Of a DNA stretch of 64,000 nucleotides, positions 1 through 10,270 are shown piece after piece; position 1 is the first letter of the stretch; each line of letters starts with the position of its first letter. The position numbers and the translations under genes are program-made. This DNA comes from Pipra filicauda. Lineage: Eukaryota; Chordata; Aves; Passeriformes; Pipridae. Location: assembly GCF_003945595.2 (NCBI RefSeq), contig NW_024104558.1, positions 496,001 through 560,000 of the forward strand, given 5' to 3'. The notes under the pieces are model-generated. The model did not search any database. It was not told where the DNA came from and was given only the letters and a program-made list of their open reading frames with translations.

Positions 1-227
1 GGGGCTGCCCCACACGGCTGCGATCCGGGGTCTGTGAGCCCCCCATAACCCTGCCCCTGGCGAGGGAGAGCCTTGGCACCCTCACAGCTCACCTGGCAGC
101 TCAGCCCTGGCTTCTCCCTGCTCCTGGGGGTGCAGGGAACTGCCTTGGGCCCAGCCAGGGGGACAGACACCCCTGGGAGCCTCGTGTGGGGCTGTGGCAG
201 AGCAGGGCAATCCCTGAGCTGTACCAG

Positions 228-313
228 GCACAGGGTGGGACTCTTGGGGTGTCCGGTGCAGGGCTGGGAGTTGGACTGGGTGATCCCGATGGGTCCCTTC
301 CAACTACAGTCAT
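228..313 (+). mobile_element. CR1 LINE 3'-tail fragment in ABHD17A intron
   Basis: The segment matches the tail seen repeatedly in this window: GGGTGGGACTCTTGGGGTGTC, then GTTGGACTGGGTGATC, then GGGTCCCTTCCAACTAC. It is diverged, and its 5' side is not recognisable. The + strand here means the CR1 3' end points right. Confidence 0.7.
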
Positions 314-378
314 AGTCTGTCATCTCCTGGCGCCGTGACTCAGGTGTGTGGGTGCTGACCTGCTCTGTGCCCCCCCAG

Positions 379-558
379 GTACGGGATCAGCCCAGAGAAC
401 ATCATCCTGTACGGGCAGAGCATTGGCACCGTGCCCACGGTGGACTTGGCCTCCCGCTACGAGTGCGCGGCCATCGTGCTGCACTCGCCGCTCACCTCGG
501 GCATGCGCGTCGCCTTCCCCGACACCAAGAAGACCTACTGGTTCGATGCCTTCCCCAA
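379..558 (+). CDS. ABHD17A: ABHD17A penultimate coding exon
   Basis: The acceptor is a C-rich tract ending CAG at 376-378 and the donor is GTGAGT at 559. The exon begins with the third base of an Arg codon, reads [20 protein letters not shown] and ends with two bases of Asn, completed by the next exon. The Ser of GQSIG is the expected nucleophile. Confidence 0.95.
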
Positions 559-1560
559 GTGAGTGCCCTGGGCAGAGGGGCAGCCAGGGCTGGAGGGGCA
601 GGGCCCAGCCCAGCTCTGTCCTGGACACCAGCCCTGGACACCAGGGACGCGTTTCCTGGGATGGGCTTAAACACCCTCTTCGGGACCCTCACCCAGCATT
701 TGCTCCCCTCAGGGGGTCATAACCCTCCCCAGGGTCACCATGCCCCCCTCTGGCACCACCTCCTGGCCACCCTGTCCCAGTGTGGTTGCCCACCAGCTTT
801 GGGGCTGTTCCACTGGCCCCTTGTTGAGTCCCGGGACCCCTCTGTCCCCCAGGGGTGATTCCTTCGGGGTTTTCCCGCTCTGCAGGTGGCAGGAGCAGTG
901 CTGAGGGACGAGCTCTTCCTTCTCCTCTCCCTTGCAGCCAGGCCAGGGGGGCCCAGGGGACGGTCCCCGAGGTGGAAGCTGTGCCTGGGGAGCCACCAGC
1001 CCACGCTCTGTGTCCCGATGGCCTCGAGTGGCCTTTGGGGCTGGGCTGGGAACAGCAGGGCTGATCCTGGCAGGGGAGGGATGTCCTACAGCAGTGCTGA
1101 GGTCCCCCGGGGATGTTGTCACTGCTGGCTGCTCCTCATCTGTCACACCAGGGCAGATCTTGTCCTGGGGCTCGTCCTTGGCAGCAGCTCCTTGTCCCTC
1201 CCTGTCCCTGTGATCAAAGAGCATTTCCTGGTCCCTCTCCCACGGGATGTGCTTGAGGGGGCAGGACAGGAATGGAAGTGTCAGTCCCCGTGCTCACCCC
1301 TCTCTCCTCTCTTCCCCACCCTCCCTTTTGGCAGCATCGAGAAGATCTCCAAGATCACCTCTCCCGTCCTCATCATCCACGGCACGGAGGACGAGGTCAT
1401 CGACTTCTCCCACGGGCTGGCGCTGTTCGAGCGCTGCCCCAAGGCCGTGGAGCCGCTCTGGGTGGACGGGGCCGGGCACAACGACATCGAACTCTACAGC
1501 CAGTACCTCGAGCGCCTTCGGAAATTCATCTCCCAGGAGCTGCCCAGCCAGCGCAACTAG
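379..1560 (+). CDS. ABHD17A: ABHD17A, alpha/beta-hydrolase depalmitoylase, C-terminal two exons (partial)
   Basis: ABHD17 proteins are membrane-attached serine hydrolases that remove palmitate from proteins such as N-Ras and PSD-95 (family knowledge). Two coding exons are visible, 379-558 and 1335-1560, joined by a GT-AG intron with matching phase. Together they give about 134 C-terminal residues of a family member of about 310. The first exon carries the nucleophile elbow GQSIG and the stretch [19 protein letters not shown]. The second carries [13 protein letters not shown], with the catalytic Asp, and [10 protein letters not shown], with the catalytic His, and ends [10 protein letters not shown] before TAG. 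The PSQR-type end and FPNIEK fit ABHD17A better than ABHD17B or C. The N-terminal Cys-rich palmitoylated segment and earlier exons lie left of the window. One oddity is Trp after KKTY, where I recall Cys in the human paralogues. Confidence 0.95.
1335..1560 (+). CDS. ABHD17A: ABHD17A terminal coding exon
   Basis: The acceptor is TTTTGGCAG, ending at 1334, and the stop TAG is at 1558-1560. The exon encodes [20 protein letters not shown] and the rest of the hydrolase core with the catalytic Asp and His. The 776-bp intron before it (559-1334) shows no gene and no clear repeat. Confidence 0.95.
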
Positions 1561-2245
1561 GGGCGGGCGGGGGGCCCTGCCCATCCCTCCGGTTCTCCCA
1601 GTGTCCCTCCCCATCCCAGGTGCAATGACTTTGTTCGGCCTCGGCTCCAGGCTCGGGAGCACGGGCGGTGTTTCCTCTGGGACACAAGCACAGCTCTCCT
1701 GCCGCCCGGTGCCAGCCCTGGCGCTGCTGGCACCCCTGGCACGGCTGGGCAGACACGGCAGCTCCCTCCTCCCCCCTTCCCAGAGACACGAGAGCCCACC
1801 CTCCGGCGGCGGATCCTTGGCTTCGGACACGTCCTCGTCCCCTCTCCCGGGACAGCGAACTCCCGAGCCCCTCCCGGCCGCTCTGCTGCTCTGACATAGC
1901 AATAATGCGAGCTGGAGAGGGGCTGGGGGGCCCGGCCCCCTCCCCGCTGTCCCAGGGGGCGGGACACAGGAGGTGGCAGTTCCCACTCCATGGAGCTTTC
2001 CCGGGACCAGCGCTGGCGGTGCCCGGAGTTCACCCCACGGCCGGGGCAGAGCCGTGTCCCCACGGGGACTATGGGGATGCACAGAGGAGGTGCCCTCTTG
2101 CCCCACACCTCCTCCAGTGTGGCCCTGCTCAGCCTTCCCAGAGCACTCCTGGTGTTCTGGTCACCCCTGGAAAACCTGCGGAGCGCTCGCTCGGGAACGG
2201 GCCGGGGGAACCAGGCACTGAATAAAGAGCAGAGGTTTAACGTTT
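1561..2245 (+). other. ABHD17A: ABHD17A 3' untranslated region
   Basis: This is GC-rich non-coding sequence between the stop codon and the AATAAA at 2221. Open frames in it are compositional and resemble no protein I recognise. Confidence 0.75.
2221..2226 (+). terminator. ABHD17A polyadenylation signal AATAAA
   Basis: A canonical AATAAA lies 660 bp past the stop codon, followed by a GT/T-rich stretch (about 2235-2255) that would suit CstF binding. Cleavage is expected near 2240-2245. Confidence 0.75.
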
Positions 2246-2984
2246 TATCTGAGTGTGCCCTTTCCCGGGGTACCCCTGGGGGTCCTTCCCTGTGACCCAG
2301 CCCCAGGGGGGGCTCTCTCCCTGTCCAGCACCCCCCTGGACTGCCCTTGGCTGGATCCCCAACCCTTGTCACCCTCCTCTGGGCACTGGGAGGCCCCAAT
2401 GTGCCAGTGGGGGGAAGGTGCCCTTGGCCCCCCTTGGACTGGGCTGCAGTGGGGACAATGGGAACCCGTTCCCCTGCCAGTCCCTTGTCATTAGGGGATC
2501 CCATGGGATCCCAGGGGCAGAGGGAGGATGGTCTCAGCCTCCCAGGAGCTGTGGCAGGGGAGACTCGGGTGTGCCAGGGGGGCATCCCCATGGCTGGCCA
2601 TGTGCCAGAGCCAGCACAGCGAGGGACACAGAGGGGTCCTGAGGGACACAGGGGGGTCCTGGGGGACCAAACCTTATTTTTTACCTCGGCTGAGTGGGGA
2701 CCTCAATGATCCCTGGGATGTGCTGGCCAGGGAGGTGTGGGGTGTCCCACGGTGTCCTCCTGCCAGCAGGTGGGAACTTTGCCCCATGGAAGGGCAGAGG
2801 CTCAGGTTTGTGCTTTTTGGGTGAATCCCCCCAGGAATTGCAGTTCAAAGTGTCCGTGGGGAATCCCTGGCCCCAGCCCAAACAGCAAAGCTGCTCTGCC
2901 CCTTCTCCTGCCCACGGGGACCCTTGCTGGGCTCCCCAGTGCCAGTGCCCCCTCCCTGTCCCCCTGGTGTCCCCTCCTCCCCGC

Positions 2985-3620
2985 CCGAGGCCGCGGGCCC
3001 GGCCGGCTCATGTGAGGAGGGATAATCTCCTTAGGGAATGCGGGGCCGGGCGGGGGGGGCCTCGCTGCACCCCCACGCTCCCGCACTCCAATGCCCCCAT
3101 TGTTTGGGGCCGGGAGCCGGGGGGGCCCGGGCAGGGGGGCGCAGGACCCCTTGCTCCCCACACGCCCCGCCCTCCCCCAGGACCACCCCAGGGCGCTCCG
3201 GAGGAGGAGGGGAGACCCTTCCTCAGCGCTGGGGCTCTGCAGGAGCTGGAAGAGGATGTGGATGTTTGGGCTCCCTCCTTTCCAGGGGGATTTTGGGATC
3301 CAGGAGCTGCGTTGTCCGGCTTCTCCCTGCGCATCCCCCAGCCGCCCCCTCCCTTCCCCATCCCACCGCGCCGTGTCCGGGTGGTTTGGGAGCTCTGGGC
3401 TCGCACGTGCTGGAAGCCAAAGCTGCCGCAGCCGCCCGGGGCTCCCTAATCCCGGCACAGAGCCCTCCTGTTCGCACCCGGGGCATTTTTATCCTCTTAC
3501 CGCCGCCGGTTTCCTGTCGAGCTGCGGATGCTTCGGGCGGCTCAGCATCGGCGGGACGGCCCGGGGCCGCTGGGGGAGGGGGGACCCGAGCTTGTGTTTG
3601 CTGTGTCTCGGTTTAAAACA
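2985..3620. promoter_or_regulatory. CpG-rich patch, orphan
   Basis: CpG dinucleotides cluster here (for example CCGCGGGCCCGGCCGG near 2991) amid sequence otherwise poor in CpG. No first exon with a recognisable protein follows. It could be a promoter island of a missing or unassembled neighbour such as KLF16, a distal regulatory island, or chance in GC-rich DNA. Confidence 0.4.
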
Positions 3621-3944
3621 AAGGCAAAAGGTCAGAAGTGTTCAGGCTGGGCCCCAAAACTTAGAGCCGGCTCGGGTGTGTGGGATCCCAAAGGGGACAT
3701 TGCTGGGGGTGAACTCCATGGTGGGGAGCTGTGGATGGGATCAGGGATTGGGGCTTTTTGGGTCTGGATCCGTCACTGCTCCCAGTCCAGGAGGGCTCAG
3801 GCTCCGTCCTTGCCCGGCCAAGAGCAGCTGGAGCAGGAGGGGGAGAGGGGCACTCACCCCTCCCAGAGTGCAAGGGTCCCCAAAAGGTGGGAGTTGGGGG
3901 TCCTGGGTGCAGCATCCCCCAAGGTGGGGCCAAACTGGGCCACA

Positions 3945-4045
3945 ATCCACTGGGATGGCACTTCTGTTCCCACTGGGATGGCATTTCTATCCCCACCAGG
4001 ACAGCACTTCTGTCCCCTCTGGGATGGCACTTCTGTCCCCTGCGC
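3945..4045. repeat. Short minisatellite, ~30-bp unit, about 4 copies
   Basis: Units of the type CTGGGATGGCACTTCTGTCC recur four times with internal differences (GGCATTTCTATCC, GACAGCACTTCTGTCC). Confidence 0.7.
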
Positions 4046-4485
4046 TGGTGCTGTGGTTGGAGGGCAGGAAGGGGGCTGAGTTGGGGAAGTTTTGGATGGG
4101 GCTGGTGCCTGGAGGGGACTTTGCAGGGTCCTTTCCTTGGAGGGGAAGGGCAGAGCCAGGCCTCGAGTGACCCCAGAGTCCCTCCTGGGCGGAGCAGGGG
4201 CAGGGCAGGTGTCACCCAGGGCAGTTTGAAGCCCCCAGCCAGGGGGGCCCGGGGGCCCAGGCCAGGTGTGAGGGACAGTGGGTGACCGGCCAAGAGGGGT
4301 TTAAGTCTCTTTTGGGGCATAAATGAGGCTTTTGATGGCCGGGGCCTGCGTGTTACAGTCATGAGACCCCGTTCAGAGGCCGAGCTCAGTCATGGGATCC
4401 AGGAAACTGAATTAAAGCGTCTTAAGGAGCTTTTTTCCGAGCTCTGCTCTGGTTTTCCACGTGCTTGTCATATGAACAAAGACGG

Positions 4486-4495
4486 TATAAAAGGG
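4486..4495 (+). promoter_or_regulatory. TATA-box-like sequence TATAAAAGGG, orphan
   Basis: TATAAAAGGG lies in a less GC-rich stretch (4300-4500) that also has CATATGAACAAAG just upstream. No recognisable coding exon follows, so promoter activity is only a possibility. Confidence 0.3.
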
Positions 4496-4810
4496 CAGAG
4501 GGGAAGGATCCCATCGGTGGTCGGGCTGGGAGAGGGGAGGGTGCCAGAGGGATGCCAGGGTGAGGTGGGGGTGGAGGGAAGGGGATGGGAAAGGACAAGG
4601 AGAGGGGAGCCCCTGGCTCTGCCCTGCCTGGTCAGTGAGGCAGAGGCCTGGGGACAGCAGGGACGGCGGGGACGGGGATGGTGGCAGAGCTGGGGGAGCA
4701 GAATCTGTGTCCCCTCTCCTCGAGCAGCAGAGACCCCGACACCGGCGGCACCTCCCTGGTGAGAGACGGAGGGGGCATCGTGGCACGGGGAGGGGGCACG
4801 GGGGGCAGGG

Positions 4811-4917
4811 GGCACCCATCGCCCTGGGGGGCACCCATGACCCTGGGGGGGCACCCACCACTCTGAGGAGACACCCAACACCTTGGGGAGACACCCACGA
4901 CCCTGGGGGGACACCCA
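4811..4917. repeat. 20-bp minisatellite, ~5 copies
   Basis: GCACCCATGACCCTGGGGGG-type units start at 4811, 4831, 4851, 4871, 4891 and 4911, an exact 20-bp period. Confidence 0.85.
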
Positions 4918-5115
4918 ATCCTGCACTTCTGGCTGGGAGGGGACAGGGGTGGTGGCAGGGGGTCCCTGGGGGTCCCTGGGCTGGGTTGGTTCCCGGGAAG
5001 GGAGCCTGGGACTGAGAGGGCACCCACGGGATGGACCCCCCCAGCTCTGTGCTGTGCACCCACACACGTGTGAACACCTCCCCCAACATGTGTGCACACA
5101 TGTGTGTGAGCCTGC

Positions 5116-5250
5116 AGACACACAGACACACAGACACAGACAGACACACAGACACAGACACACAGACACAGACACACACACAGACACACATGCATGTGCA
5201 TTCACATCACACACGTGTACAGACACACACACACACGTGCACACACACCC
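5116..5250. repeat. CA/CACAGA simple repeat
   Basis: A run of CACAGACACA units spans 5116-5190, then a mixed spacer, then a second CA-rich run (5217-5250) ending CACGTGCACACACACCCC. Long open frames across it come only from the repeat. Confidence 0.9.
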
Positions 5251-5429
5251 CCTCTGGTGCCCCTCACCCCCGGGGTTGGCACACACAGACCCCCCCAGTC
5301 CCTGCTGGGCTGTGGCCCCACTGGCACCTCCCCCTCCCCCAGGGGCTGGGGGGTCCCCAGGGCTGGTGGGGTCACACTGGGGACACCTGTGGGTGGGTTT
5401 TCACCCCCTGGAAATGTGGGGCAGGTTGG

Positions 5430-5617
5430 GGATCCCCGGCTCCCCTTGGATGATCCCCCAATTCCCTGGGATCCCCACACTCTCCTGGGATCCCCCAGCT
5501 CCCTGGGATTCTGCAGATCCCTGCAATCCCCCAGCTCCCCGGGGTCCCACATTCCCCTGGGATCCCCCAGCTCCTCGGGATCCCCCAGTTCCTCGGGATC
5601 CTGCAGCTCCCTGGGCT
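5430..5617. repeat. ~18-bp minisatellite (GGGATCCCCCAGCTCCT type)
   Basis: GGATCCCCCAGCTCCTC and variants recur about ten times, cleanest at 5558-5617 where the period is 18 bp. Confidence 0.8.
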
Positions 5618-5839
5618 CTTCTGTCCTGCCTTCCCCTCATGTCTCTCCTCCACCCACAGGAGCCCCTCGGCGTGTGGGGCCGCAGCCCCTGCCCCCTGTG
5701 AGCTTCCCTTTGTCATCCTATGCCTGAGCGATCCTGGAGGCTGGGACGGCCAAGGGAGGCCCACGGGAGCCACAGCCCTGCGGTGACAGAGCCTGGAGCA
5801 GCAGCTGGGACCACCCAGACGGGATGGGACACCAGTCCT

Positions 5840-6200
5840 GGGGGGCTGGGAGTGCCCTGAGGGGCTGCAGCGTCCCCTTGGGACACCAGGAGCACTCTGG
5901 GGGGCTGGGGACATCCCCTTGGTGGGGAAAAGCATCCCCTTGGGGTGCCAGAAACAGCCGGGGGGGCTGGAGTGTCCCCTTGGGGGGCCAGAGCATCCCT
6001 TTGGGTGGCTGGGAGCATCCCTTTAGTGGGGGAGGCAGGGGCCAGAGCATCCGAGGGATCCTGGGGGGCTGGAGTGCCCCCTTGGGAGGTCAAAGCACCC
6101 TGGGGAGCTGAAGTGTCCCCTTGGGGGCCAGAGCACCCCCTTGGTGGGGAAAGGCATCCCCTTGGGGTACCAGGAGGACCCTGTGGGGCTGGAGGGTCCC
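5840..6200. repeat. Degenerate minisatellite (CCCCTTGGGG / GGGGCTGGAG words)
   Basis: The words GCATCCCCTTGGGG, CCAGAGCA and GGGGGGCTGGAGTG alternate irregularly with spacings of roughly 25-45 bp, giving long spurious frames on both strands. Confidence 0.7.
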
Positions 6201-7076
6201 CCTGAGGAGCTGGGACATTCCCGTGGGCTGGGGCTGGGCAGGGGGGATGCCCCAGGATGGGGATGGGACTGTGGGGTGGCCCCTGGCTGGGGAGGGTCTC
6301 CCATGTGGGCCAGGGTGGGTCACACGTTGGGTGGTGCCAGGATGGGGTTCCAGGAGTGGAGTCACCTCCTCAACCAGCCCACCCCCCCGAGGACACGACC
6401 CCGTGGGAGGATGTTCTGGCAGCTTCAGGGGTGCCCCTGTTCTCCCACCTCCCGGCTTCCTTCTCCAGCTTCCCAACCCCCACCTGGCACCTCGCTTGGG
6501 GGCCATGCTGGGACAGTGGAAAACTTCCCATGTGGATGCAGAGAAAATCTGTGACCTCCCCCCTCCCAGGGAGCAGAACCCCCCCGGGGTGCTCGGAGAT
6601 GGTGCCGCAGGATGAGGAGCAGGGAGTGGGGGCTGCGGGGGGAGGCTCCTCTCACAGGAGCATCTCTGGCTGGGTTCCATCATTCTCAGTCTCGTTTTTA
6701 CCAAAAAACTCGACCCAGCTCCCCTGGCTGTGGGGTTAGGGTGGGGCAGGGCTCGGCTGTGGGGGAGCAGGAGGGTGGGGATGAGGTTCTGGGGAGAGCC
6801 AGAGGTGGATCCTGCTCCGGGGGGTGAACCAGGAGCATCCCTGGGGGCAGCCCTGGAGCCACATTCCTGGGTTGGATCCTGGGGGTGTGGGGGGTGCCCA
6901 GCAAAGTGTGGGGTCACCCCAGTCCCGGGAGGGTGTCCCCTTTGTCACCCAGCAGCAGCACCAGTGTGATGTCTCCCTGGCACTGGGGACAGGCCCCCTT
7001 TGTCACCCAGCAGCTCTCATGGGGGTGGCCCAGCAGTGACATCCCCCTGCCTGGCTCTCCCAGGGGGGAAAGGGAC

Positions 7077-7211
7077 AAACCTGTGTCCCCACGGGCTGCC
7101 CCTCGTCCCCCAGGGTGACCCAAACCTGTGTCCCCACGGGCTGCCCCTCGTCCCCCAGGGTGACCCAAACCTGTGTCCCCACGGGCTGCCCCTCGTCCCC
7201 CAGGGTGACCC
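7077..7211. repeat. 45-bp tandem repeat, 3 identical copies
   Basis: Copies at 7077-7121, 7122-7166 and 7167-7211 share AAACCTGTGTCCCCACGGGC, then GCCCCTCGTCCCCCAGGGTG, and appear identical. The unit is a multiple of three, so frames stay open through it, but no start context or homology supports a protein. Confidence 0.9.
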
Positions 7212-7665
7212 AGGGTGCTGTGACAGCCCTGCCATGTGTCCCACCCCTGGTCCCCTCCTGGAATGGGGGATGTGAGCCCAGGAGGGGCAGCGTGGGTGGG
7301 GAACCCCTCGTTCCTCTGAGGGGGGTCAGGAGTGTGGGGGGATGAGCTCAGTTTTGGGGAGCACCTTGTCAGCTGAGGAGGTTGCAGAGGGGTCTTAGCA
7401 GGGATGGGGGGATTCCTGTGGGACTGGGGGAGATGGGCTTGGATCCAGCAGGAGGGGTGGATTTGGGGGTCCCTGCTCTCAGAGGAGCTGCCTCGGGGTG
7501 CACAGGGGCCTTTCCCAGTGCTGCTGACTGGGAGCTGAGTGGGAATCCCAGTTAACCAAGCTGCCCCTTCCCGGGTGGGCAGGCAAAGGCACAGCCCAGA
7601 TCAGCCTGGATCAATGTTGGGCAGGTTTTCCACGTTGGGTCCTCCAGGTCTGGGCGGAAATGAAG

Positions 7666-7708
7666 ATTTTAATTTCATTTCATTTTATTATTTATTTTAT
7701 TTTATTTC
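7666..7708. repeat. ATTTT simple repeat
   Basis: The run TTTCATTTCATTTTATTATT and what follows is an isolated AT-rich low-complexity stretch in GC-rich surroundings. Confidence 0.85.
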
Positions 7709-8784
7709 TGGCAGTTGGTGACTCGAGGGAGCACGGGGTGAGAATTAAAAGGGAGGGAAACACCCTCTGTGCCTCTGTGTGTCTGTGTCTTTCTCAAGTC
7801 CTTTCTAATGACAGCTGAAATTCTGGAAAATAGATTTGTCTACATCATAAAAATAAAAATGCTTTCTTTTTTGGGGGGAAAGATGACCCTGGGGGGAGGA
7901 GGGAGCTGGCAGGGTATGAGGGGTCTCAGCACAGCCCTTCCCCAGAACCTGTAAAGCACCTTGTGCCTGGGCCACGTTTCTGCCAGAGGGAAGGTAGCTC
8001 ATCTCCTGGGGTTTCCTGCTTTTCAGAAGGTTTCTATGGATTATTCAGGTTTCTTGGGGTCAGCAGCTGCTGGGGCATCAGTGGTGGGTTGCTCTGCTGA
8101 CATCCTCCCCTCCTGGACTCTGCTGGGACACCATGGGCAGGGAGGAGGCAGCAGCACGTGCCAAATTTGGAAAATAAAGTGGTTTTTTCCCCCACCCAAG
8201 ACTACTGTGAAATATGACTTTTGCCACCTTTCCCTCGTCCTTCCCTGGGGGACTGGCTCCTCCTTGTGCACCTCCCTCTGCATCAATCCAGCTCTCCTGG
8301 CACTGCCCTGGAGCTTCCCACCTCTCCTTGCACAAGCCACGAGCCTCCTCCTGGATCATCCCTTCCCTCTGGGCCGGGCTGTCCGGCTCCACCCCATGGG
8401 ATTTCTCCTCGGAGGGCTTGGTCCTTGCTGTCATCCCAAAACCTGCTGAAGGTGGGGACTCCAAGGCAGGGGCAGCACCAGGTGATTCCCAGGATTTGCA
8501 GATGCCCCTCACATGGTTGATTCCCTCTGGGATCAGCTCCGAGTCCCTGCTCAGCTCAGACAAACCTCTGTCACCCCCTCAGTGTCCCCGCTGGTCAGTC
8601 AGGGTGTGGTGACACCCCGGGGCAGGAGGGGCTGGGCCCCCATGGGGGGTGTGCAGCCCGGTCTGGGTGTGGCCTCAGGGGCGTTATTTGGGCTCAGGGC
8701 CACCTGCCCAAACCTGTCCCGTGTCCTGCTGCTGTCCTGGAGGCCGAAGGGCTGTGCTGGGGCAGCGGGCCGGGTGTGGGGTGG

Positions 8785-9005
8785 TGGGCCATGGTGGTCC
8801 ACACTGGGGGCAGTGATGGTCCATGCTGGGGATACTGGGACGTGCTGGGGCTGTGGTTCGTGTTGGTCCATGCTGGTCCATGCTGAGGGTGGTGGCCCAC
8901 GGCAGAGCTCGGGCTGTGGTCCGTGCTGGGGACATTTGTCCATGCTGGGTGGTGGTCCCTGCTGGGCCAGCGGTCTGGGGTGGTCCCTGCTGGGCAGTGC
9001 TGAGC
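8785..9005. repeat. Degenerate minisatellite (GGTCCATGCTGGGG type)
   Basis: GGTCCATGCTGG, GGTCCGTGCTGGGG and GGTCCCTGCTGGGC recur about ten times at irregular 15-40 bp spacing. Confidence 0.75.
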
Positions 9006-9183
9006 CGGAGGGCCACAGAGCAAGGAACCCAGGATGTCCCTCTGCCTGCAGCCGGGGGGCCCTGGGGGTGCTCCGGTGGGTGCTCGGAGCAGGACAGGGC
9101 TGTGCTGCCATCCCCTGTGTCGGCCTGGGCTCCTCAGCCCGGGGCAGCGGGTCCAGGGACGTGCCAAACCTGGCTGAGCTTGG

Positions 9184-10034
9184 ACTAGAGAACCACAGAA
9201 TCTCCTGAGCTGGAAGGGACCCACAGGGATCATCCAGTCCAACCCCTGGCCCTGCACAGACACCCCAACAATCCCCCCCTGTCCCTCACAGCGTTGTCCA
9301 AACCCTCCTGGAGCTCTGGCAGCCTTGGGGCCGTGCCCACTGCCCTGGGGAGCCTGGGCAGTGCCCCAGCACCCTCTGGGGGATCCTCCCACTCCCAGCC
9401 ATCCCAGGGCACTGCTCTCTGGCAGCAGGGACAGCTGAAGTGCCTCCCCTGAACCACAGACAGGATCCACAGTTCCGCCTGGGGGGATAAACCCAAGGAT
9501 TTCTCCACACTTCACCCCAGCCCAGCAGCTGCAGCAGCTCAGGCTGGAAAGCTCCCAGAGCTGCACAGCTCTGTCCCTGCACCACACAAACCCAGCCACA
9601 CACCTTCCAACCACGGCAGCCAACCTGCAGAGCCTCGTCCGGCCAAACAGAAAATCCACACAGCAACAAAAACACTCCCCGAGCTTTGCACCGCGGCAGG
9701 AAACTGCTGGGCAGCTCGGGAAGCCCAGAGCAGAGCAAAGCACTGCGGGAGGGGCTGAAAGCCTGGCTCTTCCCAGCTCCCGGGAACACAAGGATCGGGA
9801 CCCAGGGAAGGGCTGGAGCTGTGCCAGGGGGTTGGGATGGATCTCAGGGAAAGGTTCTTCCCCCACAGGGTGCTGGGGCACTGCCCAGGCTCCCCAGGGC
9901 AGTGGGCACGGCCCCAAGGCTGCCAGAGCTCCAGGAGCGTTTGGACAACGCTCTGAGGGACAGGGTGGGATTGTTGGGGTGCCTGTGCAGGGCAGGGGTT
10001 GGACTGGATGATCCCAGTGTGTCCCTTCCCGCTC
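9184..10034 (-). mobile_element. Composite repeat copy A: CR1-tail inverted arms around a ~0.43-kb core
   Basis: The left end (9184-9400) is a CR1 tail pointing left; the right end (about 9790-10034) is a CR1 tail pointing right. Between them is a core of about 400 bp that is not recognisably CR1 and contains GGCCAAACAGAAAATCCACA. The whole unit recurs in opposite orientation at 14672-15501, with only a few differences over the core. It ends about 125 bp upstream of the REXO1 YY1-type element. The strand sign is arbitrary and only marks opposition to copy B. Confidence 0.8.
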
Positions 10035-10159
10035 GGGACGCTCCGGGGCCCGGTGCCGGCCCCGCTGTCCCGTCCCGCGGGTCGCGGCTCAGGCGCGGCG
10101 CGGGCAGCCCTGTGCGGGCAGTGGCGTCGCGGGGTCCTCGGCGCGGCTCCGGCGCTCCC

Positions 10160-10170
10160 AAGATGGCGGC
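10160..10170 (+). promoter_or_regulatory. YY1-type element AAGATGGCGGC
   Basis: This is an exact match to the AAGATGGCGGC consensus commonly found just downstream of the start site in TATA-less housekeeping promoters. It lies 101 bp upstream of the REXO1 ATG. Confidence 0.75.
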
Positions 10171-10192
10171 GGGGCCGGTCCCGGCCGTGTGA
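10163..10192 (+). CDS. Upstream ORF (9 codons plus stop) in REXO1 5'UTR
   Basis: The ATG inside the YY1-type element opens MAAGPVPAV followed by TGA at 10190-10192. It ends 78 bases before the main ATG. The context AAGATGG has purine at -3 and G at +4, so it would be recognised if it lies within the mRNA. Its status depends on the exact start site. Confidence 0.4.
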   Translation: MAAGPVPAV

Positions 10193-10270
10193 GGCGGGAG
10201 CGCGTCCCGGGCCCGCCCGCGGCCCCTCCGCCCGCCCGGCCCCGCCCGGCCCCCGCGCCCCGCCGGCGGC

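Larger units (their letters stand above)
2246..9183. other. ABHD17A-REXO1 intergenic region without a recognisable gene
   Basis: About 6.9 kb. Both strands were scanned and no frame resembles a protein family I know; in particular there is no C2H2 zinc-finger array, although KLF16 occupies this position in human. It holds a CpG-rich patch (2985-3620), minisatellites (3945-4045, 4811-4917, 5430-5617, 5840-6200, 7077-7211, 8785-9005), CA-type and ATTTT simple repeats, and a TATA-box-like site at 4486. The stretches 2246-2980, 6200-7070, 7215-7660 and 7710-8780 show no structure beyond high GC. Confidence 0.6.

Noticed and set aside
3008..3458. Frames in the 3.0-3.5 kb CpG-rich patch as a possible KLF16 exon
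   Set aside because: No C2H2 finger pattern and no linker of the HTGE type in any frame.
7077..7211. CRISPR-like array
   Set aside because: The three 45-bp units are directly adjacent without spacers, and the genome is eukaryotic.
8694..9917. 407-residue minus-strand frame
   Set aside because: It runs through composite repeat copy A and a minisatellite; the same frame reappears in copy B, and it has no known domain.
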